A DNA stretch of 64,000 nt from Microvirga terrae (GCF_013307435.2 NZ_CP102845.1:4338001-4402000); one strand, 5' to 3'; shown: positions 16,918 through 26,244, counted from the stretch's first letter. The notes: a model not told the origin generated them from the sequence alone. Program-made: numbers and translations.

Positions 16918-18825
16918 TTACGGTGAAGGTCTAAGCTTAGCGAGCGCCTCGCTAAGTCGGAGAGACAGTGTTCTGTCTCGGCTGGACTGTGCAGCGCGGT
17001 TCAATTCCTCCCTGATCAGGTCCGATTCAGGAGCGCTTGGTGCTTGGGGCTGCTTCGTGAGAGCGACTGCGAGCCCAATCTGATAACGATAGCTCTTCCG
17101 AGCTAAATCTTGAGAAAGCCGTACAATTGTCGTGTCGCGCTTGGACGCGGGTAGCTTATTGAGTTCCTGAGCGAGTTCCTCACGTGCCTGGCGACGGACT
17201 GGAGTATTATCTGAAGAAAGAGTGTTTATAAGGCTCTGGAATTTGGCCTCTTCCGCTGAGGAGAGACGTTGCTCGTTCAACACGGGCGCAACAGCAGCAA
17301 CACGAGTAGTTGCTTGATCGATCGTGGCAGCCAAATCTTCTACCACTTTCCGTTCTGATGCAGCGAGGGCCTCCGCTGATGGCGCTGGCACATTGGGCAC
17401 CGATTGAGACCGGGATACTTCGGCAGCTGCGGACGAAAGGGCCGCATTCTTCAAACCCTCCGCTCTAGCCAATGTCGTTTGCACTCTCTGCTGCGCTGCG
17501 TCCGCCTGAGTTCGTGCTTCAGCCGCTTGAGCGCTGTATTGTCTCGCCTCACGTTCGCGTTGTTGCCTTCTTGCGTCATTAATTGGGCTCGCAGGAATGG
17601 ATCTCACGTCTTGCGCCGCGCTCGCAGCTTTCTGCAGCGCCGCAGCCGCTTCGGCAAGCTGCGTTTGGGACTCGAGACGCGCTACCTGCGCAGCTGCGAT
17701 AGCATCGGCCGCGTCAGCTGCAAACTTTTCGGATGATCTTTCCCTCTCGCGTTTGGCTATAGCTTGCTCGAACTCATCCGGTTCTTCTCGTACAAGTGGC
17801 GTGGCGGATACGTCAGGTCGTACGAAGACAAAATCGCCGCCCTCAAAGATTTCATCACGCAGGGGACCATACATAGGTGTTGTAGGGTTCTCCTTGCCTT
17901 TATACTCCCGCCGCGTGTTCAGCCGCAGATAATGTCCGATCTCAGCGCCAGTGAGCCAATGGTCGAAATTATCGCCAGCGGGACGTCGGCCACTGAGAAT
18001 ATCGATGAAGAGACGTGAGAACACACTGTCTGCTGGGGCCAGCTCAAGGTGCGATCCGGCAGTGATGAACTGTCTGCCCAATCCGCGCGGAACGGGTTGG
18101 AAAATGTAGTCATCAACTTCCGGTCCTCTCGCTTCTGGCGGCGGTGAGTATAGTGGAGTGATTGGTGCGGGCGTCGGGGCCATTCCGGGACGCGGCGGGC
18201 GCGGCGCCGGAGCTGGTTGGGGGTCGGGCTGCCCAAAGAATGTTCCTGAAAAGCAGGCGTCGAAAACAAACAGCATGTGGCGTGGATCAGGAGCCCTTGC
18301 CCAGGCGGCGAACAGAGGCATGGCAATTCCTGAGGCGGTTAATGCTTGCCTGTCTCCATTTTCTGGCGGGGCATCGATCGGTACTATATACCCTGCTGGC
18401 CGCGGCGAGATATTGCGCCGCCAGCCGTGACCTGAGACATACACGAGGATGCGCGACTCTGGTACGGTCGCATGCTTACGCATGAAGTGCTCAACAACGT
18501 CTACGAATTGTTCGGCTTTCAGATTGAAATGGACCTCGACTTTGAACCGATGCTTCTCGAGGGCATCACGAAGCTCCAAGACCTCCTGCCGTACGGCCGG
18601 AAGGTCCTTCCAGTTCTCATAGTCAAACTGCCCAATGAGCAATGCATGGCTCTGAGAATATAGCGTATGTTCGAAGCTTGACGGATCGGTCGCTCGCATG
18701 CGCGTCGATCCGTCAGTCACGTCCGTGACGTAGTATGGCTGCTCCGATGCGACGGCTCCGGCCAACAGGAGTGGAGCCAGTGAAGAGAATAGGAACCCTC
18801 CATGGAACAGCCGGCCGATCTTCAT
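16918..18825 (-). CDS. Exported caspase-family (C14) protease with coiled-coil C-terminus
   Basis: 635 residues. Signal-like N-terminus (FLFSSLAPLLLAGAVAS). The caspase-like p20 fold spans about 58-200, with His133 in YVSGHGW and Cys191 in FDACFSG, the catalytic dyad of metacaspase-type C14 peptidases. A Pro-rich linker follows (200-235), then an Ala/Gln/Arg-rich coiled-coil region at about 365-480 and a helical tail. The start overlaps the TIGR02594-type gene by 4 bp (ATGA). Bacterial caspase-like proteins act in cell death, defence and development, but most are cytosolic; an exported one in a cell-wall-hydrolase operon is unusual. Activity appears intact. Confidence 0.85.
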   Translation of the reverse strand: MKIGRLFHGGFLFSSLAPLLLAGAVASEQPYYVTDVTDGSTRMRATDPSSFEHTLYSQSHALLIGQFDYENWKDLPAVRQEVLELRDALEKHRFKVEVHFNLKAEQFVDVVEHFMRKHATVPESRILVYVSGHGWRRNISPRPAGYIVPIDAPPENGDRQALTASGIAMPLFAAWARAPDPRHMLFVFDACFSGTFFGQPDPQPAPAPRPPRPGMAPTPAPITPLYSPPPEARGPEVDDYIFQPVPRGLGRQFITAGSHLELAPADSVFSRLFIDILSGRRPAGDNFDHWLTGAEIGHYLRLNTRREYKGKENPTTPMYGPLRDEIFEGGDFVFVRPDVSATPLVREEPDEFEQAIAKRERERSSEKFAADAADAIAAAQVARLESQTQLAEAAAALQKAASAAQDVRSIPASPINDARRQQREREARQYSAQAAEARTQADAAQQRVQTTLARAEGLKNAALSSAAAEVSRSQSVPNVPAPSAEALAASERKVVEDLAATIDQATTRVAAVAPVLNEQRLSSAEEAKFQSLINTLSSDNTPVRRQAREELAQELNKLPASKRDTTIVRLSQDLARKSYRYQIGLAVALTKQPQAPSAPESDLIREELNRAAQSSRDRTLSLRLSEALAKLRPSP

Positions 18826-19556
18826 GTCCTTAGACCTGGACCGGTGCGAAAAGAGTGAAGTTTCAGGGAGTTTGTCTCAATAGCCCAATCGTCGCGGTTT
18901 AATTGGTCGGACTGATTGCCGCCTATCAACCAAACTTTGGTTTTGTTTGCGTCGGCAAATCCGTCGAAGAATGCGACATGCCCAAAAACCGGGTCACTTT
19001 TATTCTGGTAGACTACGATGTCGCCCACTTGTGGGTCATTCGTCTTCTGCCCCCACGATCGGAACGATCGCGAGCCGGCACTTCTTGGGTGATCCAATCC
19101 GGCTCGCTGCATGGTCCAGCAGGCAAAAGCCGAACACCACGCCGTTTGATCACCAGAAAATGGAATCGTTTGTGTGGCTGCAAAGAACGCTACAATAATT
19201 GGATTGGCAGGTCGCTTAGCGCCGGGAGTGTCGCGAGGCCACTCCATTCTGGAGTTCTCAGGCAGTGCTTTCAACATGCTGCGTGCGATCTCGATCGGAG
19301 GTCGATTGCGAGGGAGGCCTGCCAAAAGGCGCGCGGCCTCGATAACCCGTGGATCCTCAGGCGCAAGTATGAGCGTTCCTTTTGCTTCTCCGGGAGCCGG
19401 AACTTCGAAGAAGCTGCTATTCGCTGGATCGTCCCGCCACAGCCGGATTTGCTCTCCGATCGTGCCAATGTCGTCACCTTGGGCATACGAAAGGCTGGTG
19501 ACCGGCAGTAGAGGTGCGCTTGCAATCAAGCCCAGGGTGCTGCGCCGGCTAATCAT
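18822..19556 (-). CDS. TIGR02594/CHAP-like Cys-His hydrolase with Tat-type signal
   Basis: 244 residues. ATG 19556 is supported by AAGGAGG 7 bases upstream. N-terminus MISRRSTLGLIASAPLLPV is a twin-arginine-like signal. The C-terminal domain has Cys141 in TAWCSAFACW, His193 in FGHVAFF and WLIGGNQSD, the layout of the TIGR02594 family (NlpC/P60-CHAP-like), thought to cleave peptide cross-links of murein. The first 100 residues after the signal are a separate helical domain. Stop overlaps the caspase start, so the two are co-translated. Likely periplasmic peptidoglycan amidase or endopeptidase, by family only. Confidence 0.8.
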   Translation of the reverse strand: MISRRSTLGLIASAPLLPVTSLSYAQGDDIGTIGEQIRLWRDDPANSSFFEVPAPGEAKGTLILAPEDPRVIEAARLLAGLPRNRPPIEIARSMLKALPENSRMEWPRDTPGAKRPANPIIVAFFAATQTIPFSGDQTAWCSAFACWTMQRAGLDHPRSAGSRSFRSWGQKTNDPQVGDIVVYQNKSDPVFGHVAFFDGFADANKTKVWLIGGNQSDQLNRDDWAIETNSLKLHSFRTGPGLRT

Positions 19557-19688
19557 TGGCGACCTCCTTTGTTGACGTAGCCTTCGAGTCATCGAGTTGT
19601 TGCTAGTTTCGCCACGCTGAGAACAGTGCTGCTCCTGTATACGCAACTATGATCAAGTATTGCGTATCTGATTAGGGCATATTATGAG

Positions 19689-20093
19689 CTACCCAGAAAG
19701 ATCTTTCACATATCGAGTGTGAATCCAGCCGTATCGACATGGTCCGGCATAGGGTTGTCGTCGTGGCCATGGAGTTGAAACGTTGCAGCCGCTCGTGTTA
19801 TCAGGGGAATAGATAATAGCGAGCCACGGTCCCGTTCTGCCGCATATCGCGACAGTCAATCCATTGTGGATACGATCGATTTCGCGAAAGCGAGAATTGC
19901 CTGGGCCGCTACGTACAGAAACGAGATTATTTTTCCCTGAGCTTAAGGCCGCGATCTTTCCACTCCCTGAGCACGCATCGACTTTGGGATCGCCACCTAG
20001 AATTACTGGAACATCGACTCTTGCTGGACTTGGCTGTGCGAAAGCCGATGATCCTCCCAGCATTGCAATGGAAACCATTAGCTTCGTTAGCAT
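19689..20093 (-). CDS. Secreted bacterial SH3-domain protein
   Basis: 134 residues from ATG 20093 (AAGGTGG just upstream). Signal MLTKLMVSIAMLGGSSAFA, then one SH3b domain: NLVSVRSGPGNSRFREIDRI, then GLTVAICGRTGPWLAI, then CRYGWIHTRYVKDL. SH3b domains bind cell-wall peptides or protein partners. Cys pairs near 80 and 115 may form a disulphide. It precedes the TIGR02594-type hydrolase by 132 bp on the same strand and may share its promoter. It could target or modulate the murein hydrolase; that is inference. Confidence 0.8.
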   Translation of the reverse strand: MLTKLMVSIAMLGGSSAFAQPSPARVDVPVILGGDPKVDACSGSGKIAALSSGKNNLVSVRSGPGNSRFREIDRIHNGLTVAICGRTGPWLAIIYSPDNTSGCNVSTPWPRRQPYAGPCRYGWIHTRYVKDLSG

Positions 20094-20478
20094 CAGCCAC
20101 CTTTCAGAAATGTCGAAACACGCCATTCCAATCGAGTATATGCCCATTGGGCATCTACCGTAGAGAACATGCAAAATCCGCCGCTTGCTGCGCTTGCCTC
20201 TAGCGTATTGCGCGGACCCGAAGGGCAGAGTCAGCAAGGTGTAGCCTCGGCTTTCGGCCCGAACGATGCGTGAGCACGTTGGCGCGAGATATCATCGCGA
20301 GCTCTGCGTCAATTCGCCGAAAGGCAATTTGTAGCTAATCCGGGGTCGTTTAAAAGCAAGTGACCAGCTTTGGACCTATGCGAAGCAGACGGGAGGCAAT
20401 GAAGTCTGTTTGTCTACCTTCCCAAGAAAGATTAAACTATATAAGATAAAGCATTGATATACAGATAGGGGGACTGCG

Positions 20479-21837
20479 ATGATCTCGTCGGGGTCGCGCT
20501 TCGTTGCCGCTGCTTTTATTATGGCCGTTTGTATGAATGTGGCATCGGCGAATGAGTGCCTTTTAAATTTCGACAAAGAGAACTTAAAGACCGAACAGGA
20601 AATCCTGATGGATTCTGCAGACGCAGAATACGAGATACCTGCCGATCCTGCGCAATCATGTGGAAGGAAAACTAGTTTCTTGGAAACTTATGCAACATCA
20701 TACAGTAAAATATCTTTGGATTTTAATGGAGAGCGGCTCGTGTATATGCCGCTGGCTTTGTACGACAAGGACAAAGCTACCAAGTGCAATAAAATCAAAG
20801 TTAGGTCCGCATGCTTTGCAATAACGTATGAACCAGACGGTTCAATCGGCATAACACTCTACGACAAGGATACGCCAAGCAAAGGACGCGCGACGTTTGA
20901 AGTTAAGCCCGACGGATCTATCGTCGGAATGCATAGGGAATATGCCTTGATTCGGGAACGCTACCCGACAAGAAAAGGCTCCGTTGTCATTCCCACACGG
21001 ATTCGAGATAGGCTCGCTACATTCAAGGCGAGAGCTCGCTCGTGTCTTGCCCAATCTCGCGCATCCTTATGCGCCTTAAGTCTCGAAGCTGTTGCGGAAA
21101 ATACGGCTCTCGAGCGGTTGCGCTACGAGCGTTATCCCAGAACCCTGACGACAAACAGCGTCAAGGCCGATTGGGTCGAGTTTCATGAAGCCTTTGCGCG
21201 GCTTAACGGCATGCCTCGGGTTATTGACAGAATTATGAGGGAGAACGAGGTCGGATCGACGTCTCCATACGAAGTATCAGATGCTACGATCGATGCGAGC
21301 GCACTTAGCTTCGGAGTGAGACAACTGGATATAGGTAGCAATGACGAGGCAAAACGGATTTTCACAAAGAATCTCGCAGAATATAAGCGCAGCTCCGAAT
21401 GGGATAATATTGTCGAAGTTAAGGACTTCGTCTATCAGGTTAAATTTCAGCAGCCAATAAGAAGGTATAGTGTAAGTGAATTACTTTTACTTCACCGTGC
21501 AGTTCCGGTCCTTAACAATGCATTCAGGCTAGCCGCCGCAAAGCAGAGATACAATGATCACCATGAGCGCTACCTTTCTGATGAAACTGCCGAGTACTCC
21601 CGCCTGAGGGCTAGATGTCCTTTTGACCAGAGCGCTTACCTCGCCCTTGTGGCTATTGATCGTCGAAATCAAGCCCCCCGTTCCTACCGGGAGATTCTGA
21701 GCAAAGCTTCAGAGTTCTGTCAGAAAGGCTTGCCCATTCAACAGATTGAGATCGAAATTACGAAGTCGTACGGCAAATATGTTTACCGAGCAAACAATAT
21801 CCGCAAGATTGTGAGAGAAACAGGTCTAGTTCAATAA
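20479..21837 (+). CDS. Exported protein of unknown function, possible muramidase-like core
   Basis: 452 residues with signal SRFVAAAFIMAVCMNVASA. An N-terminal beta-rich domain (~25-165) repeats a LYDKD motif. In the central part, residues ~248-295, the order RENEVG, then DASALSFGVRQLDIG, then NDEAKRIF resembles the E...SFG.Q.D layout of lysozyme-like or endolysin-like domains; this is a visual resemblance only. GGGGGA lies 8 bases before ATG 20479. It is divergent from the SH3b gene with a 385-bp gap that presumably holds both promoters. Low-GC codon use compared with neighbours indicates transfer. Confidence 0.6.
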   Translation: MISSGSRFVAAAFIMAVCMNVASANECLLNFDKENLKTEQEILMDSADAEYEIPADPAQSCGRKTSFLETYATSYSKISLDFNGERLVYMPLALYDKDKATKCNKIKVRSACFAITYEPDGSIGITLYDKDTPSKGRATFEVKPDGSIVGMHREYALIRERYPTRKGSVVIPTRIRDRLATFKARARSCLAQSRASLCALSLEAVAENTALERLRYERYPRTLTTNSVKADWVEFHEAFARLNGMPRVIDRIMRENEVGSTSPYEVSDATIDASALSFGVRQLDIGSNDEAKRIFTKNLAEYKRSSEWDNIVEVKDFVYQVKFQQPIRRYSVSELLLLHRAVPVLNNAFRLAAAKQRYNDHHERYLSDETAEYSRLRARCPFDQSAYLALVAIDRRNQAPRSYREILSKASEFCQKGLPIQQIEIEITKSYGKYVYRANNIRKIVRETGLVQ

Positions 21838-22055
21838 TATTATGTACGTAGCCGACATTTCAAGTCTGAAGACTTCTCAAGTTGAAAGATTTTTTATCAA
21901 ATTGTTTCCATAACTTATGCATCCCATGCCATTGGTGAATAAAAATGGGTTAACCCTAAATATACGCGATGAAAAGTTATTGATTCCTTTGACGACCTTA
22001 ACTGCTTATATTATGTATACAACCTTGAGATATCTACGGGCTGAAAGGATAAAAG

Positions 22056-22808
22056 ATGCATTTCCTTTTTGCTTTCCTTGCGCTTTGTGTGCTTGCAGGT
22101 TGCGGCCAATACTCGGCCGATCTCAGTTTCGCGCGCGCGCCGGGGCTCGGATACCGAAATGCAGGTCTGTTCCCGCCTGGTCGTCTCTACCTTTTCGACA
22201 GCACCACCGCGACTTTGACGAAGCTTGCCGACGATATTCCTCTCAGGCAGATCCCGATCGTCGATCCACCGACGACATTGACGTCAACGAATATTCGCGG
22301 CATTGCTCTGAACGGAACGTTTGGCAGTCCACAAGCGAAGCTCGGAGTCGCTGCAGAGATCGGAAGCAAGGTTGCTTTCGTGGCTGAGAGGGCTCAGCGT
22401 GAAAAGTACTCATCGATATATACGGCACTGACCGAGGCTTATAAGGGCGGGTTAGCCGCCGGTGAGGATATGAAGAGCCGATGGTATATCGACGACGTAA
22501 CGCGACGGAACTCGGGGCTCTATTATGTCGTGATAAACGAGATTGTTCGAGCTGACAGGACAAGTCTTTCTATGGGCGGCCCCAGTGGATCCCAGGTTGC
22601 CTCAATCTCTGTCACGCCTCCCGGTATGCCGCCCATTTCTGTGTCCGTGACCGACAGCAGGTTGGTTGAGTGCTCTGGTCCCGCGTCTCCCTGCTTCTTC
22701 GATGCCACAGTGATTTCGCCTTACAAGAACGAGCAGGGCAACTTGGACTTCAAGGTGGCGCGAAGTGTGAATGTCGATCTCCTGTCGGAGGCATTCCGGA
22801 AGCTCTAA
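22056..22808 (+). CDS. Putative lipoprotein of unknown function
   Basis: 250 residues. Signal MHFLFAFLALCVLAGC has a lipobox (LAGC, Cys16). No family recognised; a CSGPASPC Cys pair lies near residue 208. The middle part is helical (AEIGSKVAFVAERAQREKYS). AAAGGA lies 5 bases before the ATG. The upstream 218 bp after the unknown exported gene is AT-rich and could hold a promoter. It probably anchors in a membrane and faces the periplasm or the surface. Confidence 0.65.
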   Translation: MHFLFAFLALCVLAGCGQYSADLSFARAPGLGYRNAGLFPPGRLYLFDSTTATLTKLADDIPLRQIPIVDPPTTLTSTNIRGIALNGTFGSPQAKLGVAAEIGSKVAFVAERAQREKYSSIYTALTEAYKGGLAAGEDMKSRWYIDDVTRRNSGLYYVVINEIVRADRTSLSMGGPSGSQVASISVTPPGMPPISVSVTDSRLVECSGPASPCFFDATVISPYKNEQGNLDFKVARSVNVDLLSEAFRKL

Positions 22809-23100
22809 CTTATCTTGGCTCAACTTTGGCCATTTCAGCTGGAAAGCACAGGGCCGCAGTCATAACAATAGCGGCGACCCAGAGAGACCGGTGCATGCTC
22901 GCCGGAGCATAGCCGAAGTTGATCGCGACGCTCGGCCTGGACGGACCGGTCGGTGTGCCGGTCCAGGCTATTGATACCCGAAGCCGAGCGGGATACGTCA
23001 CAAATTCACGGCTGAGCTAAGAATGAGGAAATCTCACACTCAGCATTTATACAGAGATCCGCTCGCATGTCCTTTCTAGAGCATGTGAATCGTTCCGGGG

Positions 23101-23940
23101 ATCTACCGCCTGCTAGCGTCTGAAAGCGTTGTCCCTGCCTGAGAGCAGGAGGCGACGATGCTGACGGACGCACAATGGACGATGTTGGAACCTCTCGTTG
23201 AAGCCTGTCGGCCACATGCCAAAGTGCCCCCGTCTGATCTGCGCCGGACGGTGAGCGCGACCCTGTGGCGGCATGAGAATGGAGCCAAGTGGAGAGCCCT
23301 GCCAGCCGAGCTTGGGCCCTGGTGGATGGCCGCTCAGACCTTCATTCGCTGGGCGCGACTGGGTGTCTGGGAGCGATTGCTGAACCTGGTGCAAGAGCGT
23401 GGTGTCCAGCTCGGAATGACCTTCCTCGATGGCACGAACGTGCGGGCGCATCAGAAGGCCGCGGGGGCTCGCCGAAAAGGGGCTCTCAAGCTCAACGAGA
23501 CCATCGTGAGGCGCTTGGCCGCTCTCGTGGCGGCTATGGCACCAAGGCTTGCGTGATCGCCGACAGCCAAGGACGGGCGATGGCCTTCCGGATTGCACCG
23601 GGTCAGGCCCATGAACGGCCTGAAGCCATTCCGCTGCTCGACAGCCTACCGGGTGTGCCCACCTGGGTCGTGGCGGACCGCGGCTATTCCAGCAGTAGCT
23701 TTCGCGAGCACATCTGGAGCATCGGTGCGAAGCCCGCAATCCCGACAAAGTCCAATGAGACGCCAGTCGCCTGTCCGGACTGGATCTATAAGAACCGCAA
23801 TGTGGTCGAGCGGCTCTGGGCCAGGCTCAAAGAGTGGCGAGCGGTTGCAACGCGCTACGAGAAGACTGCCTCATCCTTCATGAGTGTACTCTGTCTCGCC
23901 GCTGCAATCGACTGGATCAGGCGCTAACAGGCCGTAGATC
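23101..23940. mobile_element. IS5-family insertion sequence (IS427-like)
   Basis: About 840 bp with imperfect terminal inverted repeats: left GATCTACCGCCTGCTAGCG against the reverse complement of the right end GATCTACGGCCTGTTAGCG. Encloses one transposase in two overlapping frames. A target duplication could not be confirmed by eye. Confidence 0.8.
23158..23927 (+). CDS. IS5-family transposase, two frames joined by a -1 shift
   Basis: The first frame (23158-23556) runs from MLTDAQWTMLEPLVEACRP through TFLDGTNVRAHQKAAGA, which includes the first catalytic Asp. The second frame (readable to 23927) carries REALGRSRGGYGTKACVIAD, WVVADRGYSS with the second Asp, and VVERLWARLKEWRAV with the Glu. 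The frames are offset by -1 and overlap around the run CGAAAAGGGGC near 23473-23487, a plausible slippage site. In this IS group such a layout usually means programmed frameshifting, so the element may be active. A real inactivating frameshift cannot be excluded. Confidence 0.75.
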
Positions 23941-24394
23941 GCCCCGTCTGTCCGTGGGACAGACGTTCACCGTCGTCCCTATGGTAGACGTCCGCGTATA
24001 GTCCGCCCGCCCGGTCAATCGGGCTCCCGCGCCTCTTCCAGCCGAAAATCTCCTGCTTCAGGTCGAAGGTTTCGTCTGGTTCCGACTTGCATGCATTGGC
24101 GACGTACGCTGCATTAACCCCAAATTGGTGTGCGACGACCTCGCCGTTGTAATCCGGGAAGCCACCGTACGTCCTCCATAGGCTAGCAACCTCGCGTCTG
24201 GCGCACGTCTCATCTGCTAGGCTCCCAGAGACGCCGAGGTCGCTACGATGAATCTTAAGGAACGAAGATTGCGGTTCAGGAGGATCTGTAGCTCGGAATT
24301 CGAGCGGTTCCGTCACTCTGCTTCCCATTTGCTTCCCAATCCACTCTCCTGGGAGCAGGCCGCGAACCTGCGAGGGCTAAGTACTTGATTTTGA
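23941..24394. other. Right end of island 1, no secure gene
   Basis: About 450 bases between the IS5-like element and att repeat B. A 134-codon minus-strand frame (23924-24328) has no recognised family and overlaps the IS end; it may be a gene cut by the IS. Degenerate integrase arm repeats lie at 24320-24337. Confidence 0.4.
24320..24337. repeat. Paired GCTTCCC repeats (degenerate arm-type site), right end of island 1
   Basis: Two direct copies of GCTTCCC whose starts are 11 bp apart, 58 bp left of att repeat B. Spacing matches the GTTACCC pairs at the other island ends. Confidence 0.4.
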
Positions 24395-24445
24395 TGGTAC
24401 AGCCGCCCCGGCTCGAACGGGGGACCCCCAGATCCAGAATCTGGT
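24395..24445 (-). repeat. att repeat B: 3' half of tRNA-His with one base changed
   Basis: 50 of 51 bases match 54453-54503. The single difference falls in the anticodon position (GTG would read CTG), but without the 5' half no tRNA can form. Marks the junction of islands 1 and 2. Confidence 0.85.
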
Positions 24446-24575
24446 GAACTACCTTATCAGCCCATCACAATGCTTAACTGCCACACCTATATAAATTATT
24501 GCTTTTGCTGGAAATTTGACAGTTTGTTTGTTCGCGTTATGCTCACTTCACAACGTATCATAACGCGTTGAGTTC

Positions 24576-24593
24576 GTTACCCGAGCGTTACCC
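24576..24593. repeat. Paired GTTACCC repeats (integrase arm-type site), island 2 left end
   Basis: Two direct copies of GTTACCC whose starts are 11 bp apart, 131 bp right of att repeat B and 47 bp before the integrase start. Confidence 0.5.
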
Positions 24594-24640
24594 GAAGGCT
24601 CCCTATAATTCATTAGGGCTGGTGCCCACGTGAGTTCACT

Positions 24641-25969
24641 ATGCCAAAGGCCTTAACTGCGCAGAGCGTGGAACGGGTTAAGCCTGATCCACAGCGGCGA
24701 ATGGAAATTCCAGATGCCGTACTGCCCGGCCTGTACCTCGTCGTACAACCAAGTGGTGCCAAATCATGGGCGGTGAGATATCGATTCGGCGGCAAGCCGA
24801 GAAAGCTGACGTTAGGCCCCTATCCGGCTCTCAACTTAGGTGTCGCGCGCGAATTCGCTCGAACGGCATTGCAAGCCGTGGCATCCGGTCGTGACCCAAG
24901 CATTGAGAAGGCAGAAGCAATCCGCCAAGCGCGTGAGGGGCACCCTAATCAGGATCTGGTCTCATCCGTGATTGACGAATTCATCACCCGCCATGTCCGC
25001 TTGAACAACAAGAAGCGAACTGCCGAGGAGGTTGAACGGACATTTAAACTGCACGTACGACCATATTGGTCTGACCGGCGGATTCAGGAAATCGCGCGCC
25101 GTGATGTAATTGAGTTGCTCGATCGCATCATTGACGATGGAAAACCTGTGCAAGCCAACCGCACTTTGGCTGTCGTCAGGAAGTTGTTCAATTGGGCCGT
25201 TGATCGTTCAATCCTCGATACTTCTCCCGTTATAAGGATCAATGCTCCCGCCCAAGAGGAAAGTCGCGACCGCGTCGTGTTAGACGACGAACTGCGCCTC
25301 ATCTGGAAAGCGGCGGATGAGGTCGGCTTCCCATTTGGGCACTTAGTGAAAGTTTTAATGCTGACAGCCCAACGCCGTGACGAGGTGGCCAATGCCCGGC
25401 GCAGCGAATTCAACAAGGCAGGCGACCTATGGGTGATTCCAAAGGAGCGAACAAAGAACAGCAAGGAACATGATGTTCCGCTTAGCGAAGCGGCACGCGG
25501 GATCTTTGAGTCACTGCCTCGGATCAAAGGGGCAGCGGGATTTATGTTCACTACCAACGGAAATACGGCAGTTTCTGGCTTCTCAAAAGCGAAGGCCCGC
25601 CTCGACGGGATTATGCTCAGGATTGCACGCGAAGAAGCGGCAGTCCGCGGCGAGGATCCCACCAAGATTCAGATCAAGCCATGGAGATTGCACGATCTGA
25701 GGCGAACCGTAGCATCCGGCATGGCTCGCCTCGGTCAGCCGGTCCACGTAATTGAGGCCGTGTTGAACCACCGCAGTGGCGCGATCAGCGGGGTTGCCGC
25801 CGTTTATAATCGACATTCTTATCTTCCTGAAAAAAGACGTGCGCTGGAGTCGTGGGGCCAGTTCATTCTGGGTTTGGCGACGTGCACAACTGACGAGAAG
25901 TCCCTGGCTAGCGCAACTGCGGGATCCGTGTTGAATGTTAGTCTATCGGAGGCTCAGGCAAGCGGATAG
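24641..25969 (+). CDS. int: P4-type tyrosine integrase (DUF4102), intact
   Basis: 442 residues, the normal length. DUF4102 arm-binding N-terminus (GLYLVVQPSGAKSWAVRYR, LTLGPYPALNL), a SAM-like core-binding domain about 105-200, then a catalytic domain with R245 (TAQRRDE), H351 and R354 (HDLRRT), H377 (VLNHRSG) and nucleophile Y389 (VYNRHSY). The enzyme should recombine island 2 at the 3' end of tRNA-His; att repeat B lies 195 bp upstream, as usual for this family. The last ~40 residues are not conserved. The truncated copy at 6158 is its closest relative in the window. Confidence 0.93.
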   Translation: MPKALTAQSVERVKPDPQRRMEIPDAVLPGLYLVVQPSGAKSWAVRYRFGGKPRKLTLGPYPALNLGVAREFARTALQAVASGRDPSIEKAEAIRQAREGHPNQDLVSSVIDEFITRHVRLNNKKRTAEEVERTFKLHVRPYWSDRRIQEIARRDVIELLDRIIDDGKPVQANRTLAVVRKLFNWAVDRSILDTSPVIRINAPAQEESRDRVVLDDELRLIWKAADEVGFPFGHLVKVLMLTAQRRDEVANARRSEFNKAGDLWVIPKERTKNSKEHDVPLSEAARGIFESLPRIKGAAGFMFTTNGNTAVSGFSKAKARLDGIMLRIAREEAAVRGEDPTKIQIKPWRLHDLRRTVASGMARLGQPVHVIEAVLNHRSGAISGVAAVYNRHSYLPEKRRALESWGQFILGLATCTTDEKSLASATAGSVLNVSLSEAQASG

Positions 25970-26244
25970 CAGCGCCACAGGAAAGTGCAGGGTCCCTTCT
26001 TATATATGCTGAACGCTATCGATCCCCGCTCGGCGGTTTGATCAAGCATACGCAGGTTTCACAAGTTAACTATGGATAAAATTAGAGCCGTGCTGTTGGC
26101 GGGATTTCGTGCTTTCAAATCTAGTTAGACTGGCAAATCGCGCCAATGAGCATCCTGAAATGTGCATCAACTTATACCTTTTGAACCGACGCCAGCCCTT
26201 AAAACGAGGCATGTGCCGCCCTCATTTAACGGAACAGGTTCTTA

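Larger units (their letters stand above)
5937..24394. mobile_element. Genomic island 1 at tRNA-His
   Basis: Bounded by tRNA-His 3' repeats A and B, with a decayed integrase just inside the left end. Cargo is dominated by predicted secreted hydrolases, lipoproteins and envelope proteins. No mobilisation or replication genes remain, and IS remnants are frequent, so it appears immobile. Boundaries are inferred from the repeats. Confidence 0.7.

Noticed and set aside
22935..22968. Inverted repeat GCCTGGAC / GTCCAGGC after the lipoprotein gene
   Set aside because: Large loop, no T-run and 130 bp from the stop codon; not enough to call a terminator.
23924..24328. 134-codon minus-strand frame at the end of island 1
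   Set aside because: Runs into the IS5 right end and has no recognised family; at best a gene fragment.
24395..24445. Possible tRNA-Gln (CTG)
   Set aside because: Only the 3' half of a tRNA is present; it is an att scar of tRNA-His.
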